Positions 1-9,868 of a stretch of DNA of 64,000 nucleotides are shown here, piece after piece. This DNA comes from Bacteroidota bacterium (GTDB lineage: Bacteria > Bacteroidota > Bacteroidia > Sphingobacteriales > Sphingobacteriaceae): positions 62,001-126,000 of the forward strand of contig JAEYZM010000029.1 of NCBI GenBank assembly GCA_023427985.1. Direction: 5' to 3'. Each line of letters starts with the position of its first letter. Positions within the stretch are counted from its first letter, which is position 1. Under the pieces are notes generated by a model. The model was not told the origin of the DNA. It ran no database searches and saw only the letters and a program-made list of their open reading frames with translations. A program made the translations under genes and the position numbers.

Positions 1-93
1 AACTTAGTCTTGTTACTTTCAGATAAATTTTGAGAATATAGCTGAGTTGAACACAATAGAAATAAAAATAAAATACTTCTTTGACTTTTCATA

Positions 94-125
94 AAAAAGA
101 AAAGCTTCCAAAAGGAAGCTTTTCA
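94..125 (-). terminator. Intrinsic terminator of secDF
   Basis: A perfect 11-bp stem (GAAAAGCTTCC, loop of four bases, GGAAGCTTTTC) at 100-125 is followed on the - strand by six T at 99-94. It lies 18 bases past the secDF stop. Nothing else is visible in bases 1-93. Confidence 0.85.
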
Positions 126-143
126 AATATAATAAAATAATTA

Positions 144-3104
144 TTATTTCTTTTTACGAATAAAGTCTACAACAATAGGGGTTGCAACGAATAACGATGA
201 ATATGTTCCGAAGATAACACCAATTAACATCGCGAACGAGAATCCTCTTAAAATTTCACCACCAAATATGAATAAAATTATAAGTACGAACATTGTTGTT
301 AAACCAGTTACCATTGTTCTACTTAATGTACTGTTTAAAGCGTTGTTAATTACAGGAGCTAATCCTTCATCTTTAGTATGATGAACGCTCATGTATTCAC
401 GAACACGGTCAAAGACTACCACTGTATCGTTCATAGAATAACCCATAACAGTTAATACCGCTGCTATAAATTGCTGATCAATATCTAATGAGAATGGTAA
501 TATTCCATTGAAGATTGAGAACAAGGAAATTAAGATTAATACGTCGTGTAGCAATGAGACAATTGCCCCCATACCGAATTGCCATTTCTTAAATCGAATA
601 TAGATATAGAAGAACACTGCGGCTAATGATAATACGATGGCCCAAACTGCGGATTTTTTAATATCGTCTGCAATAGTAGGACCTACCTTTTGTGAAGATA
701 GAATTGAGGCTTTGTTACCTTGAATTTTTGAAACACCTGCCATCAATTTACCTTCTACTTGTTTCTCAGCCTCGTCACCACCTTTCTCAATTAAATAACT
801 CGTAGTTACTTTTACCTGATTGCTAGAACCAAAAGTTTTAACTTCTGGTGCACCACCAAATTCAGCAGTTAAGGCTTCACGAACATCGTTAGTTGATACC
901 GATTGTTCAAAACGAACTACATAAGTACGGCCACCTTTAAAATCAACACCGAAACTTAATCCTCTAAAGATTAAAGAAACAATACCTGCTGTGATAATGA
1001 TACCAGAAATCGTATAGAATACTTTTCTATTTGATAAGAAGTCGAAGTTTGCATTTTTAAAGAATCCTTCAGTGAATTTATTAGTAAATGAAACTACTTT
1101 ATCTTTTGCAATTAAACCATCAAATATTAGACGAGTAATAAATATTGCTGCAAATAATGAGGTTACAATACCAATAATTAAAGTACTTGCGAATCCTAAA
1201 ATTGGACCTGAACCAAATGCGTACAAAATAATACCAGAGATTAAAGTTACAACGTTGGCATCAATAATTGATGAATACGCGTTTCTATAACCATCTGCAA
1301 TTGCTAGTCGGAACGACTTTCCTGCAGCTAATTCTTCTCTTACACGTTCGTAAATTAATACGTTAGCATCGACCGACATACCTATTGTTAATACGATACC
1401 AGCGATACCAGGTAATGTTAACACAGCACCTAAAGATGCAAGTACTCCCATGATAAAGAATACGTTTGCAAACAATGCAATATCTGCAATTAATCCAGCC
1501 CTGTTGTAATACATCGCCATAAATATTAAAACAACGATTAAGCCCACAACAGATGAAATTAGACCAGCATCAATTGCCTCTTGACCTAATGATGGACCTA
1601 CAATTGCCTCTTCAACAATCTTAGCAGGTGCAGGAAGTTTACCAGCTTTCAAAACGTTCGCTAAGTCTTTTGTTTCATCCTGAGTAAAGCTACCAGAGAT
1701 GTTAGACACACCACCTGAAATTTCTTGCTGTACGGTAGGAGCAGAGTAAACGTAATTATCTAAAACAATTGCAATAGATTTTTTATTGTTCGGATCAGCA
1801 GCTGCTTCTGCAGTCATTCTTCTCCAAACCTTAGCACCATCGGCATTCATTGCCATGATTACTTCAGGATTTCCTTTTTGATCGATATCAGCTCTAGCAT
1901 CTGAGATTACATCACCACCTAATGCAGCATTACCGTCTCTTGTGTTTGATTTAATCGCGTATAACTCATATACATTTTGCTTATTAATCGCTTTTACTCC
2001 CCATAAGAATTTCATATCTGAAGGGAAATTCGCTTTAACTTCTGGCATAGCCAAATAAGCATTTACTTTAGCTGTATCGCGTAATAATGCTAATCCCACT
2101 ACAGGTCCAGGAGCTATTACTTGTTGACCTTGCTCATTCTGTCCAATGTTTGGATTCAATACCGCAAACAATGGATTTTCTTTAGCAAAATTATCAAATG
2201 AAGCTTGACCAGTAGTATCTTTTTTAGATGTATCTGTATTTACATTATTTAATAATGCTAAATCGTTTTTCTTAGTTGTATCTGATAAGCTTGAATCATT
2301 TGTTGCAGTAACATCGGATTTAGTTAATGCCAATTTAGTACGCAAAGATGCATTTGCTTTGTCTAAATAATTGAATGCTTCTGCATTGCTATACGTTTCC
2401 CAGAACTCTAATTTAGCCGATCCTTGTAATAATTTACGCACACGCTCTGGATCAGTAACCCCAGGTAATTCAATTAATACACGGTTGCTACCTTGTTGTA
2501 GTTGAATGTTTGGTTGAGTTACACCGAACTTATCGATACGAGTTCTTAAAATATTAAATGATCTGTCAATAGCACTTTGAGCTTCTGACTTCAATACTTT
2601 TATAACATCTTCGTTCGATGTATTATAAGAAATACGTGAAGCATTTTCTTTAGTAGCAAAGATTGATGCTAAGCGTACATTCGGACTTAAAGCTTTATAT
2701 TCATTATAAAATAAATCAATAAAGTTTTGATCTGAACGAGCACTTTTGTTTTCTGCTGTTCTTAAAGCCTTATTAAATGTCGTGTCTGTATTGTTGTTTG
2801 CCATAGAACGCACTAAATCGCTTAGTGAAATTTCCATGGTAACATTCATACCACCTTTTAAATCTAGACCTAAATTTAATTGTAATTGCTTACATTCTTG
2901 ATACGTAAACTTCGCGATCCCAAGGTTGTAAACAACCTCTGTCTCCATTGAATCTAAATACGCTTTCTCTAATTTTAAGTCTCCTGCGGCATACTCTTTT
3001 GCATCGCTCTCTACACTGTTCGCCACAAATGTGAACGACAATGAATACAAACAGGCAATCGATAACGCGATTGCAAAAAACCTAATGGCACCTTTTCCCT
3101 GCAT
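144..3104 (-). CDS. secDF: Fused protein translocase subunit SecDF
   Basis: Auxiliary membrane subunit of the Sec translocon, which uses the proton gradient to help pull preproteins across the inner membrane. The 986 residues hold both halves. SecD runs from about 1 to 690, with an N-terminal membrane segment, the LGLDLKGG motif at 78-85, a large periplasmic region and a membrane block from about 525. SecF begins near 700 with its own GVDFKGG motif (about 719-725), followed by five membrane helices and a basic C-terminus. Such SecD-SecF fusions are usual in Bacteroidota. The periplasmic region contains a Ser/Thr/Asp/Asn-rich stretch (about 255-300) that looks like a low-complexity insertion. 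The gene is monocistronic, with its own terminator. A -7-like box TAGATTTG lies upstream at 3168-3175, but no well-spaced -33 box is visible. Confidence 0.97.
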   Translation of the reverse strand: MQGKGAIRFFAIALSIACLYSLSFTFVANSVESDAKEYAAGDLKLEKAYLDSMETEVVYNLGIAKFTYQECKQLQLNLGLDLKGGMNVTMEISLSDLVRSMANNNTDTTFNKALRTAENKSARSDQNFIDLFYNEYKALSPNVRLASIFATKENASRISYNTSNEDVIKVLKSEAQSAIDRSFNILRTRIDKFGVTQPNIQLQQGSNRVLIELPGVTDPERVRKLLQGSAKLEFWETYSNAEAFNYLDKANASLRTKLALTKSDVTATNDSSLSDTTKKNDLALLNNVNTDTSKKDTTGQASFDNFAKENPLFAVLNPNIGQNEQGQQVIAPGPVVGLALLRDTAKVNAYLAMPEVKANFPSDMKFLWGVKAINKQNVYELYAIKSNTRDGNAALGGDVISDARADIDQKGNPEVIMAMNADGAKVWRRMTAEAAADPNNKKSIAIVLDNYVYSAPTVQQEISGGVSNISGSFTQDETKDLANVLKAGKLPAPAKIVEEAIVGPSLGQEAIDAGLISSVVGLIVVLIFMAMYYNRAGLIADIALFANVFFIMGVLASLGAVLTLPGIAGIVLTIGMSVDANVLIYERVREELAAGKSFRLAIADGYRNAYSSIIDANVVTLISGIILYAFGSGPILGFASTLIIGIVTSLFAAIFITRLIFDGLIAKDKVVSFTNKFTEGFFKNANFDFLSNRKVFYTISGIIITAGIVSLIFRGLSFGVDFKGGRTYVVRFEQSVSTNDVREALTAEFGGAPEVKTFGSSNQVKVTTSYLIEKGGDEAEKQVEGKLMAGVSKIQGNKASILSSQKVGPTIADDIKKSAVWAIVLSLAAVFFYIYIRFKKWQFGMGAIVSLLHDVLILISLFSIFNGILPFSLDIDQQFIAAVLTVMGYSMNDTVVVFDRVREYMSVHHTKDEGLAPVINNALNSTLSRTMVTGLTTMFVLIILFIFGGEILRGFSFAMLIGVIFGTYSSLFVATPIVVDFIRKKK

Positions 3105-3236
3105 AAATGTTTAAATAATAATGATTTTAATTGTTATGTATTTCTCCTAATAAAATTTACAAGATTGCAAATCTAATTAAATTTTTAAATTAAAAAAGAT
3201 TTGCAAAAAGCCTAAAATATTGAAAAAATGGAGATT

Positions 3237-4472
3237 TTAAAGATTTTTTTGCTTAGGAAGGCGAATTCTAAAAGTACTCCCTTTGTTTATTTCTGTATCA
3301 ACATGAATATCAGCATTTAACTGAACTAGAAATTCATGAATAACACTTAAGCCCAAACCAGAACCTGATTCATTATTTGTTCCCATTCTGCTTTTACTAC
3401 TGTCCCATTTGAATATTTTCGATACCAAATCGGGCGACATACCTATGCCGGTATCTTTAACTGAAATTTCGGTATATTCTTGATTGTCAAGGGCGTTAAT
3501 TTCTATATAACCCTTTTCTGTAAATTTTACGGCATTGGATACTAAATTTCGTAAAATGAATCTTAAGATATTTTCATCGGTATTAATAAATACATCTTTT
3601 GGGACATTATTAACCAGTTGAATGTTCTTTAGTGTAGCTGCAGTAATAAAATTGCTCATTACTCGATCGGTAATTGTATATAATTCGAAAATGCTATACT
3701 TATTCTCCTTATTTTCCATTTTTTCCGTTCCCCATTTGACAATAGTATCTAATAAGGACACTGTAGTTTTCATGTTCTTTTGGAAATTAGGTGCTAATGA
3801 TTTGAATTGCTCAATATCCATTTCATTATTAATTAGCATTTCAACCAATTGAATAAAAGAATTCAAAGGGCCTCGAACGTCATGACTTACAATGGATAGT
3901 AACCTTTGATAGATTTTATTCGCTTTATAATAACTCTCTCTTTCTTCATATAAATCGGAATATGCGTTTTTTATTTCATTAACTTGTAAACGCAGTTCCA
4001 AATGATTTACAATCTGGCGTGCTAGTACCTTCAACGCATTCAATTGCACTTGATTCAATTTCCGAGGTTTATGGTCTATGATACAAAGTGTACCAATATT
4101 AAATCCATCGGGGGTCTTTAATGGAACACCGGCATAAAATTGAATATTAGGATCTGCTGTAACCAATGGGTTATCCTGAAAACGCAAGTCTTTCGTGGCA
4201 TCTTCAATTAAAAAAACCTCTTCCTCATGAATGGCATGACCACAAAATGAAATTTCTCTAGAAGATTCAGGAACCTCTAAGCCCACTTTTGATTTAAACC
4301 ATTGGCGGTCTTCATCTACTAGTGTCATTAAAGATATTGGTGTCTCACAAATTTGAGAAGCTAATTGTACCAATTCATCGTAATCGTTCTCAGAAGGAGT
4401 ATCTAGAATGTTATAAGACTTAAGCTTTTGTAATCTTTTGTCTTCGTTTGCCGGTATAGGGGCTTTAATCAT
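3237..4472 (-). CDS. GAF-domain sensor histidine kinase
   Basis: Predicted cytosolic sensor kinase of 411 residues without membrane segments. A GAF domain fills about residues 25-165. A HisKA dimerisation helix carries the phospho-acceptor in SHDVRGP (His197). The C-terminal HATPase has an N box (NLVSNAVKF), a G1 box (DTGIGM) and a G2 box (SGSGLGL). Family knowledge says it autophosphorylates on His197 and passes phosphate to a receiver. No response regulator is encoded nearby, so it is an orphan kinase, and the GAF ligand cannot be read from sequence. It sits between udk and secDF on the same strand with spacers of 57 and 132 bases, so it may be transcribed alone. Confidence 0.9.
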   Translation of the reverse strand: MIKAPIPANEDKRLQKLKSYNILDTPSENDYDELVQLASQICETPISLMTLVDEDRQWFKSKVGLEVPESSREISFCGHAIHEEEVFLIEDATKDLRFQDNPLVTADPNIQFYAGVPLKTPDGFNIGTLCIIDHKPRKLNQVQLNALKVLARQIVNHLELRLQVNEIKNAYSDLYEERESYYKANKIYQRLLSIVSHDVRGPLNSFIQLVEMLINNEMDIEQFKSLAPNFQKNMKTTVSLLDTIVKWGTEKMENKENKYSIFELYTITDRVMSNFITAATLKNIQLVNNVPKDVFINTDENILRFILRNLVSNAVKFTEKGYIEINALDNQEYTEISVKDTGIGMSPDLVSKIFKWDSSKSRMGTNNESGSGLGLSVIHEFLVQLNADIHVDTEINKGSTFRIRLPKQKNL

Positions 4473-4529
4473 ACCACATTGTTGTTTATGTTGTTGAACT
4501 CTTAAATATGTGGGTTTCTAAAGATACAA

Positions 4530-5147
4530 TTATATTTTACTTTTCAAATAGTTATGCAGTTCTTTTATTTCATTATCTATACAATCGTTGTTGTGAATGA
4601 TAAAATCACAAGATGCTTTATAAGGCATTAAATACTTATCAAAAGCTGGCATTACGTGGTGGTGCCATTGATACATAATCATGGTTTCGGTATAGCCACG
4701 CTCTTGCTGATCGCGCATTAATCTCCTATTTAATTTAATGTCATGATCGGCATCTACAAAAACTTTATAATCAAACATATCATACAGCTCTGTGAAATGA
4801 AATATAAACAGCCCCTCAATAACGATAATAGGAGCGGGCTTAATTTCTAAAAGTTTCGGTTCTTCATGAAATACATTGAAGGTGTATTCTTGTTTTAATA
4901 TCGATTCACCATTCATCAATTTGGAAACATCGTTATACAACAACTCCCTTTCAATGCCTTCTGGTAAATCAAAATTGATCTCACCATTCTCGTCTTTCTG
5001 CTGAAAATGAATCGGCTTATAATAATGATCTTGTGAAATTAAACAGACTTCATTTTCATTAAAATGTTTCAAAAGTGATTTAAGCAAAAAGGTCTTCCCT
5101 GATGCGCTTCCACCTGCAATTCCAACTAAATATGGCCTTTTACTCAT
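4530..5147 (-). CDS. udk: Uridine kinase
   Basis: Phosphorylates uridine and cytidine to UMP and CMP in pyrimidine salvage. The P-loop GIAGGSASGKT is at residues 9-19, and the protein (205 aa) has the usual length and ends of the Udk/phosphoribulokinase-like kinases. The DxDH-type segment VDADHDIKLNRRLMRD resembles the family LID region. The start codon lies one base after the stop of the LysM gene, so the two are probably co-transcribed and translationally coupled. Confidence 0.93.
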   Translation of the reverse strand: MSKRPYLVGIAGGSASGKTFLLKSLLKHFNENEVCLISQDHYYKPIHFQQKDENGEINFDLPEGIERELLYNDVSKLMNGESILKQEYTFNVFHEEPKLLEIKPAPIIVIEGLFIFHFTELYDMFDYKVFVDADHDIKLNRRLMRDQQERGYTETMIMYQWHHHVMPAFDKYLMPYKASCDFIIHNNDCIDNEIKELHNYLKSKI

Positions 5148-5148
5148 T

Positions 5149-6045
5149 TTACTTTGGAATTGAATAGTTTAAATTTACTCTAAATTTTTGCTCAATCGCA
5201 CCCAACATATTCGCCGCAGCTTTTGATAAGACAAGCACCATATTCTCATTATCACCTGTATCTGGAAGTTTACCGATTACTTTGACATAAATACTTTTAT
5301 TGTTCATCAAATTCGTAACCCGAATAATAGTTCCAACAGGCGCCGTTTTGTGCAAAGCAATACTTTTCTTTGAATCAATTGTTTTATCCTCAACCCAAGA
5401 TGCCATACCCGATTCATTATAATCTGTTGAGCCTAATAATTTGTTGTCCTTCACACTCATCTTAACATCGGCCATGCCAGATTTTTTCTCCACATTTGCA
5501 TCGCCTTCTTTTTCATCTTCTATCAAATCCGGATTATCAATTACAGTTCCTTTCTTAGGAATTTTTAATTTTTGACCAAGCGTTAAACTATTCTTCTTTA
5601 AGTTATTTAACTCTACAATTTCAGAAACACTAATGTCATATTTCCGAGATAACATATACAAGGTTTCTCCACGCTTAACCGTATGCGTAATCGTTTGTTT
5701 TGCCGATACCTTAGGATTTTGAACAATTTGACTCGATTTATTGCTGGTATTTTCTTTTTTATTGATTGCCGATGTGTTAGCGTTTGGTAAACTCTTAGCT
5801 GGAACTTTTAAGATTTGACCCAAATCTAATATGGTAGAATTTAACTCGTTAGCTTCTTGAATCTCAGCTACTGTAGTCTTATATTTTCTTGCTATACCAT
5901 ATAATCCTTCCGACTTTTCAACTTTGTGTAGGATATAACGTTTACCTTGAATTGTTTCGGTCCCAATAGAATCAAGCCTAGCATACAAACTAGTACTCAC
6001 TGATGTAAACACAAACAAAATCAATATTATTTTAAATAATTTCAT
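5149..6045 (-). CDS. LysM protein with degenerate RlpA-like barrel
   Basis: Secreted cell-wall-associated protein of 298 residues. An N-terminal signal peptide (about 1-22) precedes two LysM peptidoglycan-binding modules at about 31-78 and 118-165. A lysine/aspartate-rich linker follows, then a C-terminal double-psi beta-barrel (about 210-298) recognisable by LHKTAPVGTIIRVTNL and by a downstream segment with LSKAAANMLG. In RlpA lytic transglycosylases the strand between these has an NDRGP motif with a catalytic Asp; here it reads IGKLPD, and the later DLS is VLS. I infer a peptidoglycan binder rather than an active enzyme. It is transcribed just ahead of udk. Confidence 0.82.
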   Translation of the reverse strand: MKLFKIILILFVFTSVSTSLYARLDSIGTETIQGKRYILHKVEKSEGLYGIARKYKTTVAEIQEANELNSTILDLGQILKVPAKSLPNANTSAINKKENTSNKSSQIVQNPKVSAKQTITHTVKRGETLYMLSRKYDISVSEIVELNNLKKNSLTLGQKLKIPKKGTVIDNPDLIEDEKEGDANVEKKSGMADVKMSVKDNKLLGSTDYNESGMASWVEDKTIDSKKSIALHKTAPVGTIIRVTNLMNNKSIYVKVIGKLPDTGDNENMVLVLSKAAANMLGAIEQKFRVNLNYSIPK

Positions 6046-6088
6046 TCCTTATTCTGTATATAAACATGCAAATTTAATAATATTAAAC

Positions 6089-6748
6089 TTATACCTCATA
6101 AAGCTTCAATTTATGTTTACCCAATAATACAATCAATGCATTATTCATCATTAACATATAATCGTATTCTTTATTATATAACTCTTCTAATTCAAAAGAG
6201 TCACTGTAATATAATTCGTTGTTTTCAAATACATTAAGCATTTGATCAGTTACTGAATAATGATAAATTCTATTAACATCTTTGATAACAATTCCATCAT
6301 TTGAGTTTTCAGCATATTTGATAACTAGATTTCGAGTAAAATTCAATTCAGAATCAATGATGTCTTTATTGAAATCAATCAAATAGGTCTGCTTAGGTGA
6401 AATTTTAGGATGGTATACTCTAAGACACTTATTGAATACTTCTTCGACTCTAAACTCTGAACTCATCCATTCTTCTTTTTCTTTTTCTAAATTATACATT
6501 ACTATAATTTGATCTTCAAGAAGGTTATCTATTGTTCTATAAGAAATTAAAGCATATGGATATTGTACAGATAAAATATTCTGAACATATTGTTCGTATT
6601 TAGGTGTTTTAAATCTTCTGTTGTCCTTTACAGACCTTAATTCAAATTCTGTTTCGTAACGCAATTCTATATAGATGTCATTGGCTTCTACATCGAAATG
6701 TATTCTCCAAATATTTGCAATTTCTTCAATAAAATAACTCTTAATCAT
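6089..6748 (-). CDS. Hypothetical protein, 219 aa
   Basis: Not recognised with confidence. It has no signal peptide or membrane segment and is rich in Tyr, Glu, Asn and Ile. It opens with WRIHFDVEANDIYIELR, which suggests beta-strands. The overall pattern (short strands, repeated Trp/Tyr-containing turns) recalls DUF4905-type Bacteroidota proteins, but I cannot confirm this. Its start overlaps the end of the leucine-rich-repeat gene by 8 bases, so it is the last gene of the purB - S9 peptidase - LRR run. Confidence 0.7.
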   Translation of the reverse strand: MIKSYFIEEIANIWRIHFDVEANDIYIELRYETEFELRSVKDNRRFKTPKYEQYVQNILSVQYPYALISYRTIDNLLEDQIIVMYNLEKEKEEWMSSEFRVEEVFNKCLRVYHPKISPKQTYLIDFNKDIIDSELNFTRNLVIKYAENSNDGIVIKDVNRIYHYSVTDQMLNVFENNELYYSDSFELEELYNKEYDYMLMMNNALIVLLGKHKLKLYEV

Positions 6749-7739
6749 TTAATAAATATTTTACAATTACTCCCTTTTTCTCTAGTTTCTCAATTATATC
6801 TGAATTCAAGGATTTATTTTTACCCCTAAACAATAATGGATTATCTCTTAACATCAACAATTCTAATCGTTCTAAATCCAATAACTTATCCGGTAATAAA
6901 ATCAAATTGTTTCCCGAAACATCTAACTCTTGAATATTCTGTAAGGTCAAAATTTCTTCTGGAAAATAATTGAATCGATTGTATTTTATGTCAACGCGCT
7001 CCAATTGTTCCAACTTATTTAAACAAGTAGGCAAGTTTTCAAGTTGATTTTGTTGGACATACAAATACTTTAAATGCTTTAAACTACATATCTCATCAGG
7101 CAATTGACGGAGTAAATTATAGGATAAATAGAGTCTTTCAATACCTTGCAAATTTTTTATACTCGTGTCTAATTCCTTAATCTGATTGTAATAAATATCA
7201 AGTTCTCGTAATTCAGTTAACTTATATATATTTAATGGTAATGATGTCAGCTTATTTTCATACAATATGATGACACGAATTGAATCAAAGTTGATTATTC
7301 TGGAGTCAATATTCGAAATATCATTCTTGGCTAGATTTAGATTTTTAAGCCGACGAGCTTTAGCTAGTTTATAAGGAAATTCTTTTAATTTATTTTGAGC
7401 AATACTGATTTTCTCTAATGAATTAAAGCGTTTGAACGATGATTTAATTTTTTCAATTTCATTCATATTCAAATTAATTTCGTTTAATTTTTTATTCTTA
7501 CGAAGCTGTTTTGGAAATTTATGGAACTTATTATTACTTAAATTTATTACTTCTAAATTCTTAAATTTTCTGACTTCTTTAGGTAATTTAATTAATCCTT
7601 GTTCACTTAAATTTAAAATAATAACAGAATCCTTTTCCAACAATGCATCCGATAAATCCCTATAGATTTTCTTAGAGTCTTGTGCAAATACACTCGTTAT
7701 TAGTAATGAAAATACAACTATGATGGATCTTAAGTTCAT
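6741..7739 (-). CDS. Secreted leucine-rich-repeat protein
   Basis: The 332-residue protein starts with a signal peptide ending near Ala19-Gln20 and is then almost entirely leucine-rich repeats of about 23 residues (LxxLxLxxNxLxxLP type), roughly from 45 to 310. LRR arrays form curved binding surfaces; the ligand is unknown. No lipobox, anchor or type IX secretion domain is visible, so it is probably periplasmic. Its ATG overlaps the preceding peptidase stop by one base (TAATG), and its end overlaps the next gene by 8 bases, which implies translational coupling. Confidence 0.85.
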   Translation of the reverse strand: MNLRSIIVVFSLLITSVFAQDSKKIYRDLSDALLEKDSVIILNLSEQGLIKLPKEVRKFKNLEVINLSNNKFHKFPKQLRKNKKLNEINLNMNEIEKIKSSFKRFNSLEKISIAQNKLKEFPYKLAKARRLKNLNLAKNDISNIDSRIINFDSIRVIILYENKLTSLPLNIYKLTELRELDIYYNQIKELDTSIKNLQGIERLYLSYNLLRQLPDEICSLKHLKYLYVQQNQLENLPTCLNKLEQLERVDIKYNRFNYFPEEILTLQNIQELDVSGNNLILLPDKLLDLERLELLMLRDNPLLFRGKNKSLNSDIIEKLEKKGVIVKYLLND

Positions 7740-9868
7740 TAGTATTTAATTTTTAATTTAATCGATAATTCTTTAAAAATAAAACTATAAATAGAAGACT
7801 CATTTAAAAGTATAGCATCAAAGCTTTGTGGCCCATAATGTCCTGCATTATCTAAATAATCCAAAAGTACAATGTTTTGTTTTTGCTTTAAACTTTGCAA
7901 TGTGGCAACATATTTAAAGCTATGTAAAACTGGTGCACGGTCGTCGTTGCTAGCAGAAATAACATAAATCGATGGATACTTTTTATTTGAATTTATAGTA
8001 TGGATGGGTGAATAGGAGCGTAAATAATCAAATTCTTCTTTTTCAATTGCTGTTCCATATTCCGATGCTGCTAGATAACCAGTAGTAAATAAATGGTACC
8101 GAATCATATCATAAATACCCATTTCTAATACAACTGCCTTGAAAAGTTCTGGATAAAAATTGATACAGGCAGCAATTAACATGGCGCCATTCGAACTCCC
8201 TCTTGCACATAACTTATCGGGATTTGTTACTCGCTGTTTAATCAAATATTTTGCAGCATAAGCTATGTCTTGTATGGCATTTTTCTTCTTTAACAATCGG
8301 CCTTCTTGATGCCATCTTTCACCATTTTCTCCACCACCTCTAATTCCTGGAATTGCAACGATTCCACCATTCTGTACAAAATATATAAAACCTGCATCAT
8401 AAAAGGGCTCAATAGGTACACCAAATCCTCCATAAGCGTAGATAATGGTTGGATTATTTCCATCAAAAGCTAAATCTTCCCTACGAATTATAGTCATGGG
8501 AATTAATGTACCATCAATCGATGGATACTTTACAACTTCTGTTATCAGTTTTATTTCTGGAAATGATTTTTTTATATTTTCATTAATTGTTAGTGCTTTT
8601 GAATGCACATTATAACTACAGGCTCTTGGCTGAGTAGTGTATGTGTTTAAATAGAAATAAAGAATACTGTCCTTATAATTTGCCGATATGTTACTAATGG
8701 ATGTACCTGCGATAAATTTTCTTCGATCAAGCTCTTTGCCATCGAGATCGTAACAATTTAAGAATAGCTCCATTTCATTTCTACTAATTACAACTATTTT
8801 ATCACTCAACAGATGAGCTGATCGGATGAAATTATTACTCTCTATAAATGGTTTATAATTTGTTACTCCTTTATAATCATATGAGTATATTGCTTTTTCT
8901 AAACCCTTACTTGCATTCGATAATACAATTAATTGTGAATCCTTTTCAGCTATAATTTCATACGAATAATTTAAATCAAGATCTGATTTTATTAATTGTT
9001 TTAATGCCGATGTGTTACTTTCTAATGATTTTAAATAGATGTTTTGAGAATAATTACTACCAACATTTTCTGCCCCGTATACGATCAAATTATTTTTATT
9101 TGATTTTTGAATGTTGAACAATCCAAATGGTAAATTCTGTTGCTCGTAGATAAGTTTATCCTCTGTCTGCTCAGTATTAATGGCGTGATAGTAAACTCTA
9201 GAATTTTGATTTAATGCGATTTTTTCCTCGCCAATAGGAGGTTGTTCAAATCGTGTATAATAGAATCCCGCCTTGTCCCATACAATGTCTGAGTACTTTA
9301 TCCACTTTAATTTATCGACCAACAAACGTTTGTTTTCTAAGTTGATGATTCTTATTTCTTTCCAGTCACTACCAGATGCGGAAGTACTAAATGCTAAAAA
9401 TTTAGAATCATTAGAGACACTTACGTCTACAATGCTAGTTATCGTTGTTGTATCGGCATCGAATCTACTCGGATTAATTAATAATCGTGCAATTTTCTGG
9501 TTGTACTTTCTGAAATATAGGGAAGGAGATTGATTTTTGAATTTGAATCGATATGAGAAAAAGTAATCGCCAATTTTCTTCTCATAATTCAAATCGGAAT
9601 ACGTTCTACGCTCAATTCTTTTGTAAATAGATGCCTGAAGGTTTGTTTGAAAGATGTACTTTTTACTAAGCTTGATTTGTTTATCTAACCATTCTTGAGT
9701 AATACTCGAGCGAAATTCTTCTAAGAATCTATAAGGGTCTGAAACTTTTACTTCATGCAATACATCGACATGATCAGAAGGCAGTAAATTTGGATATTCA
9801 TATGCCTCTTTCTGAGAGAATACATTGCTTGTTAATACAATCAGAAAAAGGCTTATGATATTTTTCAT
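7739..9868 (-). CDS. Prolyl oligopeptidase family (S9A) serine peptidase
   Basis: Periplasmic or secreted S9A peptidase of 709 residues that should cut short peptides after proline. It has a signal peptide (about 1-19), a beta-propeller region (about 60-420) and an alpha/beta-hydrolase catalytic domain. The nucleophile is Ser559 in GSSNG, the acid is the Asp in ASNDDRAP (about 642-643), and the base is His677 in NAGHYG. The start chosen is the ATG at 9868, which overlaps the purB stop by one base (TGATG). A TTG one codon earlier is less likely. Confidence 0.93.
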   Translation of the reverse strand: MKNIISLFLIVLTSNVFSQKEAYEYPNLLPSDHVDVLHEVKVSDPYRFLEEFRSSITQEWLDKQIKLSKKYIFQTNLQASIYKRIERRTYSDLNYEKKIGDYFFSYRFKFKNQSPSLYFRKYNQKIARLLINPSRFDADTTTITSIVDVSVSNDSKFLAFSTSASGSDWKEIRIINLENKRLLVDKLKWIKYSDIVWDKAGFYYTRFEQPPIGEEKIALNQNSRVYYHAINTEQTEDKLIYEQQNLPFGLFNIQKSNKNNLIVYGAENVGSNYSQNIYLKSLESNTSALKQLIKSDLDLNYSYEIIAEKDSQLIVLSNASKGLEKAIYSYDYKGVTNYKPFIESNNFIRSAHLLSDKIVVISRNEMELFLNCYDLDGKELDRRKFIAGTSISNISANYKDSILYFYLNTYTTQPRACSYNVHSKALTINENIKKSFPEIKLITEVVKYPSIDGTLIPMTIIRREDLAFDGNNPTIIYAYGGFGVPIEPFYDAGFIYFVQNGGIVAIPGIRGGGENGERWHQEGRLLKKKNAIQDIAYAAKYLIKQRVTNPDKLCARGSSNGAMLIAACINFYPELFKAVVLEMGIYDMIRYHLFTTGYLAASEYGTAIEKEEFDYLRSYSPIHTINSNKKYPSIYVISASNDDRAPVLHSFKYVATLQSLKQKQNIVLLDYLDNAGHYGPQSFDAILLNESSIYSFIFKELSIKLKIKY

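Noticed and set aside
3167..3236. Complete promoter for secDF
   Set aside because: TAGATTTG is a good -7 box, but the only upstream TTTG is 28 bases away, too far.
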